A stretch of 64,000 nt of DNA from Sambucus nigra (GCA_949130495.1 OX422221.1:151199741-151263740); one strand, 5' to 3'. Shown: positions 47,074-58,604, numbered from the stretch's first letter. A program made the numbers and translations. The notes: generated from the sequence alone by a model not told the origin.

Positions 47074-47203
47074 TGCGAAAATAAACAATCAAACAGTACC
47101 CAAACGGAACCAAATCAAACGAACTAAACAATTAATCGAACAAACAGGAGGAAAACGACCATAATTACCTTCAAAACAGTCGAGCGAACAGAAAAAGTAC
47201 CTC

Positions 47204-47399
47204 CGAAAATATATCAAAGATCTACAATCAAATGGAAAGAGAGAAAAAAAGGGGCTAGGGTTTCATATTGCCATACACTAGAATGTCTTGCAATAAAAGG
47301 AAGAAGAGAGAATAAATATATAACCTACTACAACCACCTAATAATAATAGGAGAAGGGAAAATACTAAAATACCCTCAATGCTAAATAAAACTCTAATA
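47204..47399 (-). mobile_element. 5' LTR of the young copia element
   Basis: 196 bp. Only one mismatch to the other LTR in the 189-bp body (A for G in the GAGAAAAAGA stretch). Confidence 0.93.
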
Positions 47400-47404
47400 C
47401 ATTT

Positions 47405-49066
47405 GACATCTTAAACTTTACGATGTCATATATAAAAAGAATTTGGATTTACCTTTTTTTGTCATGTTTGAGAGACTTTTTTTTCCTTTTTATTTTAAAT
47501 CACGCCATGTTAAATTTTATTATCCCATATTATCAAATGGAAACTAAAGGTTTTTTTTCTCAATAGCCAAACCACACGAATTGAGAGTTGTGAATGCATT
47601 TTGTTATGTTACTGTGGCTTTGCCAAGCAATGATGATTCTAATATTAAATAAAATAGGAGTACATGAGGGATGTGGGAGGGTATTCGTATTGTGCTGGGA
47701 GCATCAAATGTAAAATAGAAATTGGAAATGAAAATCGATAATAAGATGATTTTAGAATCTATTCACTTATTTGTGGTATCTAAGTTAAAGTAAAAAATGA
47801 TAAAAAAAAAAAAAGTTATAGTGTTTTAAACCCTTATGATTCTAAGAAGGGCCTTCCCATTATTTATGGAGCTCGGTGAAAATCCATCAACCCTAAATAA
47901 AGGATATGAATGAATTATACTTAAAAAGGAGAATTTCAAATATTTTATTTTGTATTCATAACAAATATTTTATTTAAAAATTCAACAAAAGAAAAAGGGA
48001 AACAATTGTCGTGGATTTATTCAACGATGGTGAGCGGGTTCTGGATATGGAGGATCGAAAGGGGGATAAAGAGAGACGAAGAGTAAATGAGAAATAAGGA
48101 GACATAGAGTCCAAGGGATAGATGGGGAAGGTTGATGGTCCATACATGGGTCTATATCCTGACGTCAGAATAAAATAGAGAAGCAAAGCCATATACTTTG
48201 ATAGTTTTTTATAATTCTAATTCATTCGAAATTCCCAAACTTCAAATTGTGGTAACAGTGATGAATTTCTAGCAAGTTGTTTACGTCATTTGATAAGTAT
48301 ACACACTTCCTTGGAAAAACTATATATTTCCATGGAAATTATTTGAAATTATTGACAATCTAATGGAAAAACGTGAAAACTCAAAAGTTTTTTTGCAATT
48401 GTTCTCTTTGGTTTTTATAGTGTAGAATGATAGATAAGGATTTATTCGTTATACCATCTCCCATGAATTTTTTTTGCCCAGAGAAATTCTCAAATGTTAA
48501 TTTGTCACACCAAAGTTTTGGTGTTCATAGTAGAGTGAGAAATGCAAAGTCCTACGACAATTGGGTCGATAATGTTAATTAAATTAGAATGAGATTCTAT
48601 GACCTATATTTTAAGATAGAAAATTATAAACATGAGATTTTATGTCCTACAATGATATTTAATAGACCATATATGAAATTAAACAACATTAACGTTTTAG
48701 CCACAAATTAACGTAGCATTCCATTTTGCTCCTCGATATATCACGATGGATGAAATGGTATTTTAACAAATGCTATGGAATGCATATTTACTAAAATCAT
48801 TATGTAAATTTTGTCTTACATTTAATCTTCTTTTTATTCATTAACTTTTCTTTAAGATCCATTTTCAAGTATTTCCACATTTTATTTCATTTAGTTATAA
48901 TTCTTAAATTCTTACTCCTTCGTACAATAAGAATTACAAAATGCTCGTGCATCGCATGGGTCTAAAAACTAGTATTAATGTATTCCCGTATATCATCTCA
49001 TTCTTGACGTACTTTTGTTTGTTTTGACTCTCATTTCTCTTTTGGTTGTCCTTTTAATACTATATC
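47405..49066. other. No gene seen; AT-rich intergenic DNA
   Basis: Stop-rich on both strands with A/T runs. A 72-codon minus frame (47974-48192) has no recognisable motif. It continues the sequence left of 42649 once the copia element is removed. Confidence 0.6.
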
Positions 49067-49071
49067 ACCCT

Positions 49072-49342
49072 TAAAAGATTTTAATCTCATAAAGAAATCT
49101 CTAATTGTTGCATACATTATTCAATAACAATGCAGTATATTTATACTTCTTACAAATGACAAACGTGCATGAGAAAACAAAGGAAACTAACAAACAAACT
49201 AGCTGTTACTAAACTAGCTGTTATCAACAAAACTCCTAATATGCCGCAAATGTTGAACCACCTTTGAATAGGTCTTGTTGATGACAATGTGAGCTTTGAA
49301 CATGTATAGATATCTCAGTTATAAGATATCATATTTCTAACA
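49072..49342 (-). mobile_element. 3' LTR of the small element
   Basis: TAAAAGATT...TTTCTAACA on the plus strand. The adjacent CTCCCCCGC is the polypurine tract (GCGGGGGAG on the minus strand). Confidence 0.92.
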
Positions 49343-49359
49343 CTCCCCCGCAAGCGAAG

Positions 49360-49565
49360 GTACGATGCAATGCACGCACCAAGCTTGTCATGAAGAAATT
49401 GAAATTTCTGAGTTGAAAAAATGTTGGTTATGAGTGCGATCCAACTGAGTAAGAAGATCACCACTAACACCATGATCCTTGAGAAAAAGCATAACCCATA
49501 TCATTTTCGTCATTGTAGAAGCAATGCCGCGATATTCATCTTCAGAAGGAGAAAATATAAGGTCT
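49360..49565 (-). pseudogene. Copia RNase H fragment in the small element
   Basis: The minus strand reads EDEYRGIASTMTKMIWVMLF, the decayed AEYRA(M/L)A...ExxWL segment of copia RNase H. It is followed by LLKDHG-like sequence and stops. The remainder of pol is absent. Confidence 0.65.
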
Positions 49566-50404
49566 TATAGACCATAATTAACTTGATCAAAAATTGATTC
49601 AGAGGCTCAATTATCGATTTTGGCTGGACCGTCACCTGTAATGGGCCTCTTGGGCCAAAATGAGCTTGATCACAATTGATTCAGAGGCTTTATGATTCTT
49701 GGGCTTGATCACGGTGGATTCATGGGCCATTGTGTTGTTGGATCATGTGAATCGGGTACATGATTCAACATTGTTAACTTCCAACTACTCTTTTCATTTT
49801 CTTTTTTTATATAATAAAATGATATTGCTTCCGCAACATAAACGACCTTGAAAGAAAATTATCACCGAAATATTACAAGAGCAATGCTAGACATTTGTAG
49901 GACCACTTGATTCCCCCAAAAAATAAATAAGGCACCTTGTCAGTTGAGAACATCATTAATTTTAACCGTGCTATGGACCTGCATCAGAAATATGGAATCA
50001 CTGAAAAATAACAGTGGGATATGATGCGAGTTTTGATCATGTTCCACTTCCCTATTTAAAAATTGTGCCTCCTGCCAAAAGAAGGAATTTTCCAATCACT
50101 AAAGCTTTGGAAGCAGGAAGCGGCTCCAAGTCACTTATACTGCCCATGAACCTCAATAAAAGGTGTAACAAGCACCAGAGTTCCTTTTGCAGAAAGGTTG
50201 GGGGAACCCATGTCGTGCCAAGGTAAAAGGGAGCTGATCAGCCTCGCACAGGAAGCAATTGCAGCGGACTTATGGAAACAAACCCACATCCTTCATGTTT
50301 TATGCCCGGCGGACGGTAGTAATGAATGCTGACTACCGCCACCGGAGAAACGACATACCGGTGTGAACTACTAGGATCGAGATGACTCGCTAGAGCTTTA
50401 GTGG
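49566..50404. other. Non-retroviral insert of unknown origin
   Basis: More GC-rich than its surroundings toward 50400. A 70-codon plus frame (50014-50226; HVPLPYLKIVPPAKRRNFP, basic, ending GGTHVVPR) and a following stretch in another frame (ISLAQEAIAADLWKQTHIL) look protein-like but I do not recognise them. The plus strand is opposite to the element. It could be captured host sequence or an untranslated element leader. Confidence 0.4.
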
Positions 50405-50415
50405 CTCTGATACCA
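50405..50415 (-). other. Primer binding site of the small element
   Basis: Minus strand TGGTATCAGAGCC directly after the 5' LTR, extending to about 50403; the perfect tRNA-Met type. Confidence 0.9.
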
Positions 50416-50686
50416 TAAAAGATTTTAATCTCATAAAGAAATATCTAATTGTTGCATACATTATTCAATAACAATGCAGTATATTTATACTTCTTACAAA
50501 TGACAAACGTGCATGAGAAAACAAAGGAAACTAACAAACAAACTAGCTGTTACTAAAATAGCTGTTATCAACAAAACTCCTAATATGCCGCAAATGTTGA
50601 ACCACCTTTGAATAGGTCTTGTTGATGACAATGTGAGCTTTGAACATGTATAGATATCTCAGTTATAAGATATCATATTTCTAACA
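50416..50686 (-). mobile_element. 5' LTR of the small element
   Basis: Differs from 49072-49342 only at AAATATCTA versus AAATCTCTA and AAAATAGC versus AAACTAGC. Confidence 0.92.
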
Positions 50687-50691
50687 ACCCT

Positions 50692-51093
50692 TTCATTTAT
50701 CCTTATTTTTTAAGACATCTTTAATTTTCTGCCGACCTTTCATTTCTTTCTCTATTAAATATAGCTACAATTTCTTTCTCCCACGAACCCATTCCTATCT
50801 ATGCATGGTCTTTTTTAATAATGAATAACTTTTTTCTCTACATCACACGCACACACGAACCCTAGTTTTTGAGTCTTTTTCTAAGAATAGAATAATAAGC
50901 TAAGGGGGCTGGGAATCGCAAGAATGGAGAAGTCCTCCATTGAATTGAATGGGGTGAGAAAGACAGGTTCGGAAATGGCCGGATTAGCAGGAGGAAGGGC
51001 GGCCCCACCCTGAAACAAAGGTGTACGTACATAAAGAAAATAAAGAGGCTGGTTATGGCCTTGATAGGGCTCCTTCCCATCTATCTTGATAGT

Positions 51094-51133
<40 letters not shown>

Positions 51134-51650
51134 ACACACATAAAGAGAGAGAGAGAGAGGTCACAATTGCCTTTTTATTTCCCTCTGTTATTTTATTTAC
51201 TTAATATATATGCCCTCACTTTATCACTTGATTTGTTTTACCTATTGTCCAATAAAAAATAAATTTTACTGTAGACATGTTGAGCAAAGCTATAAACAAT
51301 GTTAGAAAGTAATTCAAACGATGTTTGTATATTTGGTCCACTTTAGTTATTTATTTGTTCCAGTTAATACGGGAGAGATTTTTAGTTTTGAATTTGTCTT
51401 TAATTATCTCAAATTTATATATGAAGTCATGGCACAAGTGTCATGTTTTTATTTGAGTTTCCAAGTAACATAGCATGCTAATGTTTTTTATAGGTAGTGA
51501 GTGTGTGGGATGTATGTCACCTATGAATGTAGGTGTTGTATTTGTGTTTTGGTATCAACCATCTTACATTACATACTCTTATTTTTGTAGTATGTTTTCT
51601 TCTTAAATTTATCGTAGTTGTACTTTGTTTTTCTCTTCAATTTGAATAAC
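50692..51650. other. No gene seen; possible copia LTR at its right end
   Basis: It contains the GA microsatellite. The last few hundred bases may be the 5' LTR of the copia remnant that follows, because a PBS-like sequence starts at 51651. I could not place its left end. Confidence 0.45.
51093..51160. repeat. (GA)n with a (CA)5 interruption
   Basis: GA units about 51093-51130, CACACACACA, then GA units again. Confidence 0.97.
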
Positions 51651-51662
51651 TGGTCTCGGAGC
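51651..51662 (+). other. Diverged PBS of a copia remnant
   Basis: TGGTCTCGGAGC, two changes from TGGTATCAGAGC, 43 bases before a gag start. Confidence 0.6.
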
Positions 51663-51704
51663 AGGTGATCAAAAGGTGGAGTAGTCCTTGAAGTTTTAAT
51701 CACC

Positions 51705-52398
51705 ATGGAAGGTAATGGGAATAGATATCAATAACCAATCCTTCCTATTATTAATGGTAACAATTATCAATTTTAGTCTATTAAGATGAGAACTTCGTTT
51801 TTCTCAAATGATTTATGGGATTTAGTTAATGTTATATATAAAGAATTTTCAGAACAGGAAAGGTTGACAACAGCTCAATGAAATGAGTTGAAAGAAAAAT
51901 AAAAGAAGGATTAAAAGGACGTGTATATCATCCAACAGGCAGTGGACGATACTATATTTCCAAGGATTATGGAGGCCATCACTGCAAAAAAAGCATAGGA
52001 GGTGTTGAAGGAATAATATCATGGTTCATCAAAGGTAGTTATTATTAGATTACAAACTCTCCATCGTAATTCTGATAACTTATCTGTGAACGATTCTAAA
52101 ATCATTCAGGAATATTATTCACAATTTGGTTCAATTGTAAATTAGATTAGAACTTATGGAGAAAAATTAAGTGATCAAAAAAAATTTGATTCTTTTTTCG
52201 AAACCTTCCTTCAAAGTATGATCATGTAATTGACGCTATAGAGGAGTCTAAAGACTGATCTGTGTATCATTTGAATGAACTAATTTGTTCCCTTTAAGAA
52301 CATGAACAAAGATTGAATAGGTTGTAGAGGGGGCTTGAAGATAATTGTTGAATTAGAGAGAGCCTACCCAGTTAACAGAACGGACTCAAGGGAAGGAA
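51705..52398 (+). pseudogene. Ty1/copia gag, UBN2 type, broken
   Basis: ATG at 51705 starts MEGNGNRYQ then a stop. The same frame and neighbouring frames continue with PILPIINGNNYQF, IKMRTSFFSNDLWDLV, IIQQAVDDTIFPRIMEAITA, IIRLQTLHRNSDNLSV and IRTYGEKLSDQKKFDSF. These are the successive blocks of copia gag (DUF4219/UBN2 type) that precede the zinc knuckle. About ten stops and a frameshift inactivate it. It ends at the CACTA insertion (52399); possible continuation at 58270 is not recognisable. It is a different family from the copia elements at 27816 and 42654. Confidence 0.82.
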
Positions 52399-52429
52399 CA
52401 TTACACCAAAAGCAATACTCTGGCACGGT

Positions 52430-52665
52430 CCAATCTGGAACGGTTTTAAACAGTGCCAGAATCAGGGGTGCCAAATTTTCTAGCACGATTTAAAATCGTG
52501 CCATGTTACCCAATATATAACGCTTTTGGCACGATTTTAAACCGTGTCATATTTCTATTTTCTGGCGCGCTTTTGGCACAATTATAAATTATGCCATATT
52601 GTTTTATAATCGTACTCAAATTTATAATTTGGCACTGTTTTGGCACGATTTTAAACCATGCAAAA
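52430..52665. repeat. Left subterminal repeats of the CACTA element
   Basis: At least five diverged copies of GGCACG(A/G)TTTTAAACCGTGCCA, each an imperfect palindrome, in both full and half forms. Confidence 0.85.
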
Positions 52666-53249
52666 AATTTTAATTAATAAACAAATATATTTGAAAACAA
52701 ACTAAAAAAATCAACAAATACTAAATCTGGTAGGAAAAATATTTTATTATTTGCAAAACAAAATAAAAAAAATCTCAAATTGTGAATATCGCACGTTGTT
52801 GATAAACTAATGTAGATACAAACTTCAAAATATTACAAGTCTTAATAGTTCACAAAACCAAAAAAAATTGGACATAATTTCCTCTATTTTCTGAGCATTG
52901 TAAATCATGTTAGTACAAAACCTACTAACATTAAGCCCCCGCATGACCACAAAATATAACAATAAAATTACAAAAGCCCGGACAACCATAAAAGTAAATA
53001 ATAAAACTACTAAAGCCTGCACGACCATAACACAACAAATACAATTCTGAATATTAACGACACTAAATAAATAACCTTCTTGTTGTAAACCAATGACTTC
53101 TTCGTGTGCTCCATGTGGATAAAAGCGAACGACTGGATGTTATCCTGTAAAAAATAGGATACAAAAAATTTATGACATAAGTAACCAAGTAAATTTTTAT
53201 AAAAAAATCGTATTCAAGCTGAAAAATTGCATATACAATTTACAATTAT

Positions 53250-54905
53250 TATTATATTATCAAATTGGAAGTCTTATAACTATGTGGTCAGTTCATACGA
53301 GCTATATTAGTCTCATGTGAGGTGTTAGCGCCTCTTACGGGACCATTTGGGGGCTGGTTTGAGTTCTCACCCTCTAACGGCATGTTTATAACACTAATCT
53401 AGATATTTTGAAATAATCACCATATTCTCAAATCAGGACACCCGGGACTACACGATCAATTCCTACGAGTTACATTGGTCCCGTGGGAGGTGTTCGTGCC
53501 TCTTACGGGCCGCTTGGGAAATGGTTTGGGATTTCACCATTTATTGACTTGTTTTCAAGCTTAATCTAGATATTTCCAAATTATCATCATATTCTCAAAT
53601 CGGGAGACCCATGACTACGCGATCAGTTCTTACGTGTTACATTGGTCCCATGTTAGGTGGCCATGCCTCTTAAGGGCCATTTGGGCTTTAACAATTTAAC
53701 AACTTGCTTTTGAGCCTAATCTGATTATTTCCAAATTATCATCATATTCTCAAACTGGGAGACCCGTGACTACACAATCAGTTCATATGAGATACATTAG
53801 TCTCATGCAAGGTGTTAGTGCCTCTTAGGGGGGCATTTAGGGGCTGGTTTGAGTTCTCGTCATCTAACGTCATGTTTTTAAGCTTAATCTAATATTTTTA
53901 AATTACCATCATATTCTCAAATCGGAAGACTCGTGACTATTAAGTCATTTACTACGAGTTACCTTGGTCCCGTGCGAGGTGTTCATGCCTTTACAGGACC
54001 ATTTGGGGGTTGGTTTGGGGTTTCACCATTTAACGGCTTGTTTTTAAGCTTAATCTAGATGTTTCTAAATTATCATCATATTCTCAAACCGAAAGACCCG
54101 TGACTGCACGGTCAGTTCATACGACTTACATTAGTCTCATGCAAGGCGTTAGTACCTCTTACGGGGCCGTTTAGGGTCTGGTTTGAGTTCTCACCCTCTA
54201 ACGATATATTTTTAAGCTTAATTAAGATATTTTCAAATTACCATCATATTCTCAAACTGGGATACTCGTGATTACACGGTCAGTGCCTACGAGTTACATT
54301 GGTCCCGTGCGAGGTGTTCATGCCTCTTACAGGGCCATTTGGGGGCTAGTTTGGGTTTTCACCATTTAACGACTTATTTTTAAGCCTCATCTAAATATTT
54401 TCAAATTATAATCATATTCTCAAACCAGGAGCCCCATGACTAAACGGTCAGTTCCTACGAGTTACGTTAGTCCCTTGCAAGGTGGTTATGCCTCTAGTGG
54501 GGCCACTTGGGGGATGGTTTGAGTTCTCACTATCTAACAGCATGTTTTTAAGCCTAATATATATATTTTCAAATTATTGTCATATTCTCAAATCAGGAGA
54601 CCTATGACTATGCGATCAGTTCTTACGAGTTACATAGGTCCCGTGCTAGGTGTTAATGCCTCTTACGGGGCCGTTTGGGGGTTGGTTTAGATTTTCACCC
54701 TTTAACAGCTAATTTTTAGGCTAATCTAGATATTTTTAAATTACCATAGTATTCTCAATTCGGAAGACCCATGACTACATGGTGAGTTCGTACGAGTTAC
54801 ATTAGTCTTATGCAAGGTGTTACTGCCTCTTACAGGGGCGCTTGTGGGCTGGTTTGAGTTTTCACCCTATAACAACTTATTTTTAAGCCTAATCAGGGTA
54901 AGTTT
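53250..54905. repeat. Tandem array, ten units of 167-168 bp, two alternating types
   Basis: The anchor (G)(A/G)TCAGTTC starts at 53287, 53454, 53621, 53776, 53944, 54111, 54279, 54447, 54614 and 54782: steps 167, 167, 155, 168, 167, 168, 168, 167, 168. Type 1 reads TTAGTCTCATGCAAGGTGTTA with GAGTTCTCACCC; type 2 reads TTGGTCCCGTGCGAGGTGTTC with GGTTTCACCATTT. The order is 1-2-2-1-2-1-2-1-2-1. No frame runs through it. Confidence 0.93.
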
Positions 54906-56747
54906 TTTTACCATATATCATCAGTAGCTTGAACTCCATACACGAGCCTTTAGCATTACAACTTAAACTATTATATATAGTAAATGAAAATTTCCAAGCC
55001 GTTTTCAAATTTTTCAATAAAAGGCTGCATATATCCTTAATGTTTTGAGACACCATAGGCAAGTATAAAACAAAATTGGAACAACTTCTAAAGTGCGAAA
55101 CAAGTTATTAGGGGGCGAAACAACTAAGGGATATTGGTAAGCATATTACCTTAAGTATATTCTTGACGTCCATCATAAGTTCGTTTTGCTTAAGTAGTAA
55201 CTCTATCCTCGCTCCAATCCGAGAGTGCCTGTATGAAGATTATGAAATCAGATTACAGAACATTAGTCACCTCTTTCATCTATCCGCACAGGCCTATAAA
55301 CTTTACAAACCTAACATAAATGATTTACAGCTAGAGAAGTGGATGTTAGAATAATGAGAACCATATCTAAAAAAGAGGGGAGAATGTACATCAAGGCTTT
55401 AATTGAAGTAGAAATATCCATCACATCTTCAAAAATTTACTGAACAACATAGAAAGGTGAAATTGCTAAAATAACCACAACCTTACTCTTGTAAAAATTG
55501 GAAGGATGGATTTTCGAGAAGATCAGAAGCGGTCTTTACATAGAAGAATTCCTTCTCTTTGATGGAACCACTAATTTTCTTGAAAGATAATGGAATGATG
55601 CAATTAAGAGTCACAATTAGTAAATTATATAGAATACAACTTCATTATCGCAGAACATTCATCGAGGTTTGTATCACGATGGCAGGGTATTCCTTTTTGG
55701 CAGGAACAACTAAAATCAGTTATAATGATGTCATGCACTTGAGCAAACATATGGTGTAAACCAATAATTGACCAATCAAATATCATACACATCTGATAGA
55801 TGATCTTTATCGTAGATTTAGAATTTTTAAAAAATAATGAGAATCGAGAGGGAATAGAATTTTTTTTATATAAATTTAAGGGTAATCAAGTCAACAAAAA
55901 ACCTCATAATGGAACTCTAGCGATGAGAACCCAAAGTATTCCCACCAAACAGATATAATCACACATAAGTCCTAAATTAGATTTGGGCACTAAAAATTGA
56001 CATGTCTTGAACAACAAAAATATACATAATGCAAAAAATATGACACGAAAAAAATCTAGACCACTAAAACCTATGGTGTACAAAAAGCATATATATGTAA
56101 ACTTTTAGTGTACAACAAGCATATCTCGTACAACAAGCATATCTTGTACAACAAGTACCAAAAAAACTTTTAGTATTAATTTATATCTATTATATATAAT
56201 ATGTGTGTTAGTTTAGAGAAAAGATAAGACAAAGCATAGAGATGTACCAAGAAGCATAGGTTTTGAACAACCAAAAACATTAGATAAATGAAAAAAACTG
56301 TTAAACTTAGGAAACACCTTACCATTATTATATAGTGCTTGTACAACGAAATACTTATCACTGAAAAACTATTGATAAAAAATAGAGTCGCCAAAATTAT
56401 CTGTAAGATGTTGCAAATAAGTAGCTTTGCACAGGACTTTTCTATTTGTTGCACCTAGAAAAAAAGATGCACCAACAAAGTTAGGAAACTGATAATGATC
56501 CAGATCATATCAAAAAGTATCGATGCACATAAGCATAATGAATGTGAGACATTAAATGAAACTATTATGAAAATAAATAGAATAGAGGTGATCAAAACAG
56601 TAAATCAAATGATATGAACGGTTGTGGATGCCACCATTAATTCTAACTCAAGCTTGATCTAACAGTTATCATCATTTGGTCAAGAAAAATAGTTCAGAAA
56701 AGTTGATGAGTATAGCAGTCTTCGTAAACATTGACAGCATAAGACAT
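54906..56747. other. CACTA interior without recognised gene
   Basis: AT-rich with scattered short frames. On the minus strand near 55165-55235 a stretch reads RIGARIELLLKQNELMMDV, faintly like a coiled-coil tail, but no long frame supports a gene. Splicing could hide exons of a transposase-related gene. Confidence 0.45.
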
Positions 56748-56981
56748 TCAATGTGTAGTTGTTGGGAATTTGGGTTTTGGAAGGTTAGGGAATTTGGGTT
56801 GAGGTAGCAGATCAAACTGTTTAGGCATAGGAATATCGGGAAGTTTAGAGTTAGAGATCTCCTGCAATTCAGGTTTAGGAATATCAGGTAATAACGGTAC
56901 CTCGGGAAGCTTAGGCTTTGAAATCTCAGGAAAAAAATTCAAAGTATTCCAAATTGTACAAAAAAAACCGAATATGTCCAA
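56748..56981 (-). pseudogene. Proline-rich frame resembling a PELPK cell-wall protein fragment
   Basis: 77 codons. Residues about 20-75 repeat a pattern of Pro with Lys/Glu/Leu spaced four to five apart: ISKPKLPEVPLLPDIPKPEL, then SKLPDIPMPK, QPKFPNLPKPKFP. Plant PELPK-type hydroxyproline-rich proteins have such repeats; known members are secreted and much longer, with a signal peptide. The N-terminus here (MDIFGFFCTIWNTLNFFPE) is not a convincing signal peptide. It lies inside the CACTA element, so captured host exon sequence is plausible; a chance low-complexity frame is the alternative. Confidence 0.45.
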
Positions 56982-57981
56982 ACATGGTATAAATATGAGG
57001 GATCTTTGATTTAAGTTGGGGCATATTTTTCTAGTGTTTAAAATCGCCCTTTTAAAAAGTGAAAAAGTACACGATAATGCTATACAATTCTAAAAAGCAT
57101 TAATAGTTTTAAAAGTAACCACATTTAATAATGCAAAACTTATATAGAAAATTAAATGGGAATTTACAATTAGGTCCTTTGGTAACAATTTTTAAACATT
57201 TAAGGACAATTTACTATTAGGTCCACTTCTTGTGCCACTACCGTGGACTTTTACAAGAAGAGAATTCGTGGATTTAAGTGTTTAAAATTTGTCAAAATTC
57301 TTTTAGTATTTAAAATTTGTTTGTGAGGAATCTAAGAGTATTTTGCTAAAATTAAATATAGAATACTAATAGCACTAAAAACAAAATAGTAAATGCGTAA
57401 ACTGAAAGGGAATCAAACTCCTCCATTTTCATGGATACAACCAAAGGAACTAAAAACATTTGCTACTAATTAACTAAAGGCGGTGATTGATAGATAATGA
57501 ACTAATTTTGACAATGCGTGGAGAATGTTTTTAGTAAAAATGCTAAATAATTGAGTACCGACCATGTGTAGTAGAATCCTACCAACAACAATGTTATAAA
57601 CACCCTCCATGGAAACCACTCATTATTCCGTACAAAAAAATGACACTGTCAATAAAAAAAAGTAGGTAAACTGAATTTCAACCAATATTCATGAAATTAA
57701 ACAAGTAAAATTATTGAACCATGTCTGGATGTAGAGTTGGATCTAAAGTTGGATCTTGAGACTCAAGCAGATTGACCAAATCTTCAATCTCAAATTTGTA
57801 ATTAGACGGGTTGAATAAATTACTTTTGTTAATGACCAAACCAAATCGTTAGAGATTTTGGCGATGAACGTGAGGTTGGTCTGACATAACTGATACCAAA
57901 GAAGAGGATGAAGATGAGGATGATGGTAGTTCATGGACGAAGAAGATGGAGTGGCAATGATGATAGAGGCGTTGGGTAGTG

Positions 57982-58026
<45 letters not shown>

Positions 58027-58124
58027 AAAGATAGACTTATGTTAGAATGATTCGTCCCGCCTTGATGTTTTGGTCCCCTCTTAAAATTCTGAGATATTAT
58101 TTTTTTAATGAAATGTACCCATAT
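56982..58124. other. CACTA interior, right part, no recognised gene
   Basis: Contains the GA microsatellite (57987-58022). On the minus strand a pyrimidine-rich stretch is followed by short Ser- and His-rich frames, such as could belong to the 5' end of a decayed transcript. No domain recognised. Confidence 0.45.
57987..58022. repeat. (GA)18 microsatellite
   Basis: Uninterrupted GA units inside the CACTA element. Confidence 0.97.
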
Positions 58125-58232
58125 TTGGCACGGTTTAAAACCATACAAAATTTTGGCACTGTTTTAAATCGTGCCAGATTATGAATAAACAATACTAGAT
58201 TCTGGCACGGTTTAAGATCGTGCCAGAATCTC
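58125..58232. repeat. Right subterminal repeats of the CACTA element
   Basis: Three copies of GGCAC(G/T)GTTTTAAA(A/T)CGTGCCA-like sequence, matching the left set in inverted orientation overall. Confidence 0.82.
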
Positions 58233-58269
58233 CTTGCCTCAGTGTATCAGATTAGTATTTTTGGTGTAG

Positions 58270-58599
58270 TGGAAGCAGTATAAAGGAAGCATGGCAGCTC
58301 AGCGTGGTATTTCAGTGAGGAGCTGGGCTGAGAAAGCTCATCATTTATCTTCTTTTTCTTACTTAGTTAAATTGTACATGTAACATTGTTTGTAATGCTG
58401 TAACAATTGTAGCATTAGGTGTGAGGATAAATGGTACTCGCAAGAGACCAAGCGTGACAGATCCTGGGAGAGCTTACATGCTCTATCGAATGACCTCACT
58501 ATGGTAATTTCAAAGGTACTTAGTTTAGAGGATTGAGAAGTAAGGCAGCGTAAGGGCTTACACTGACCATCTCAGATACACCTGGTAAAACATCGCAGA
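58270..58599. other. No gene seen; host flank of the CACTA and next LTR element
   Basis: Once the two insertions are removed it joins the copia gag remnant (52398) to 63708. I could not assign it to that copia element. Confidence 0.5.
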
Positions 58600-58604
58600 C
58601 CTTT

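Larger units (their letters stand above)
42654..47399 (-). mobile_element. Young, almost intact Ty1/copia element
   Basis: A 4746-bp element has 196-bp LTRs (42654-42849; 47204-47399) and a perfect 5-bp duplication CATTT (42649-42653; 47400-47404). The LTRs differ at three positions by my alignment, one in the body and two in the last bases next to the internal region. In element orientation the ends are TATTAG...TATCA rather than TG...CA. The interior is one continuous frame interrupted by a single stop codon. Copia order is followed: gag, protease, integrase, RT, RNase H. No standard tRNA-Met PBS follows the 5' LTR. Confidence 0.95.
49072..50686 (-). mobile_element. Small, young, internally deleted copia-derived element with foreign insert
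   Basis: The 271-bp LTRs (49072-49342; 50416-50686) differ at two positions. Perfect duplications ACCCT flank it (49067-49071; 50687-50691). A PBS adjoins the right LTR and a PPT the left, giving minus orientation. Inside, only an RNase H remnant (about 49370-49560) is copia-like. About 850 bp between it and the PBS do not resemble retroelement sequence. It must have used enzymes from elsewhere. Confidence 0.92.
52399..58269. mobile_element. CACTA (En/Spm-type) DNA transposon, non-autonomous
   Basis: The left end CATTACACCAAAAGC and the right end, read inward, CACTACACCAAAAAT form terminal inverted repeats with one mismatch in 13. The 3-bp duplication GAA (52396-52398; 58270-58272) is the size typical of CACTA elements. 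Subterminal GGCACGATTTTAAACCGTGCC-like repeats occur at both ends (52430-52665; 58125-58230), as in CACTA transposase binding regions. No TNP2 transposase domain is recognisable in 5.9 kb, so movement would need a helper. It contains a 167-bp tandem array and a proline-rich frame. Confidence 0.9.

Noticed and set aside
53250..54905. CRISPR array
   Set aside because: The whole 167-bp unit repeats without unique spacers, inside a plant DNA transposon.
55163..55759. Two short plus frames (63 and 66 codons) inside the CACTA element as genes
   Set aside because: No recognisable motif, no neighbouring frame to make a gene, and composition matches surrounding AT-rich DNA.
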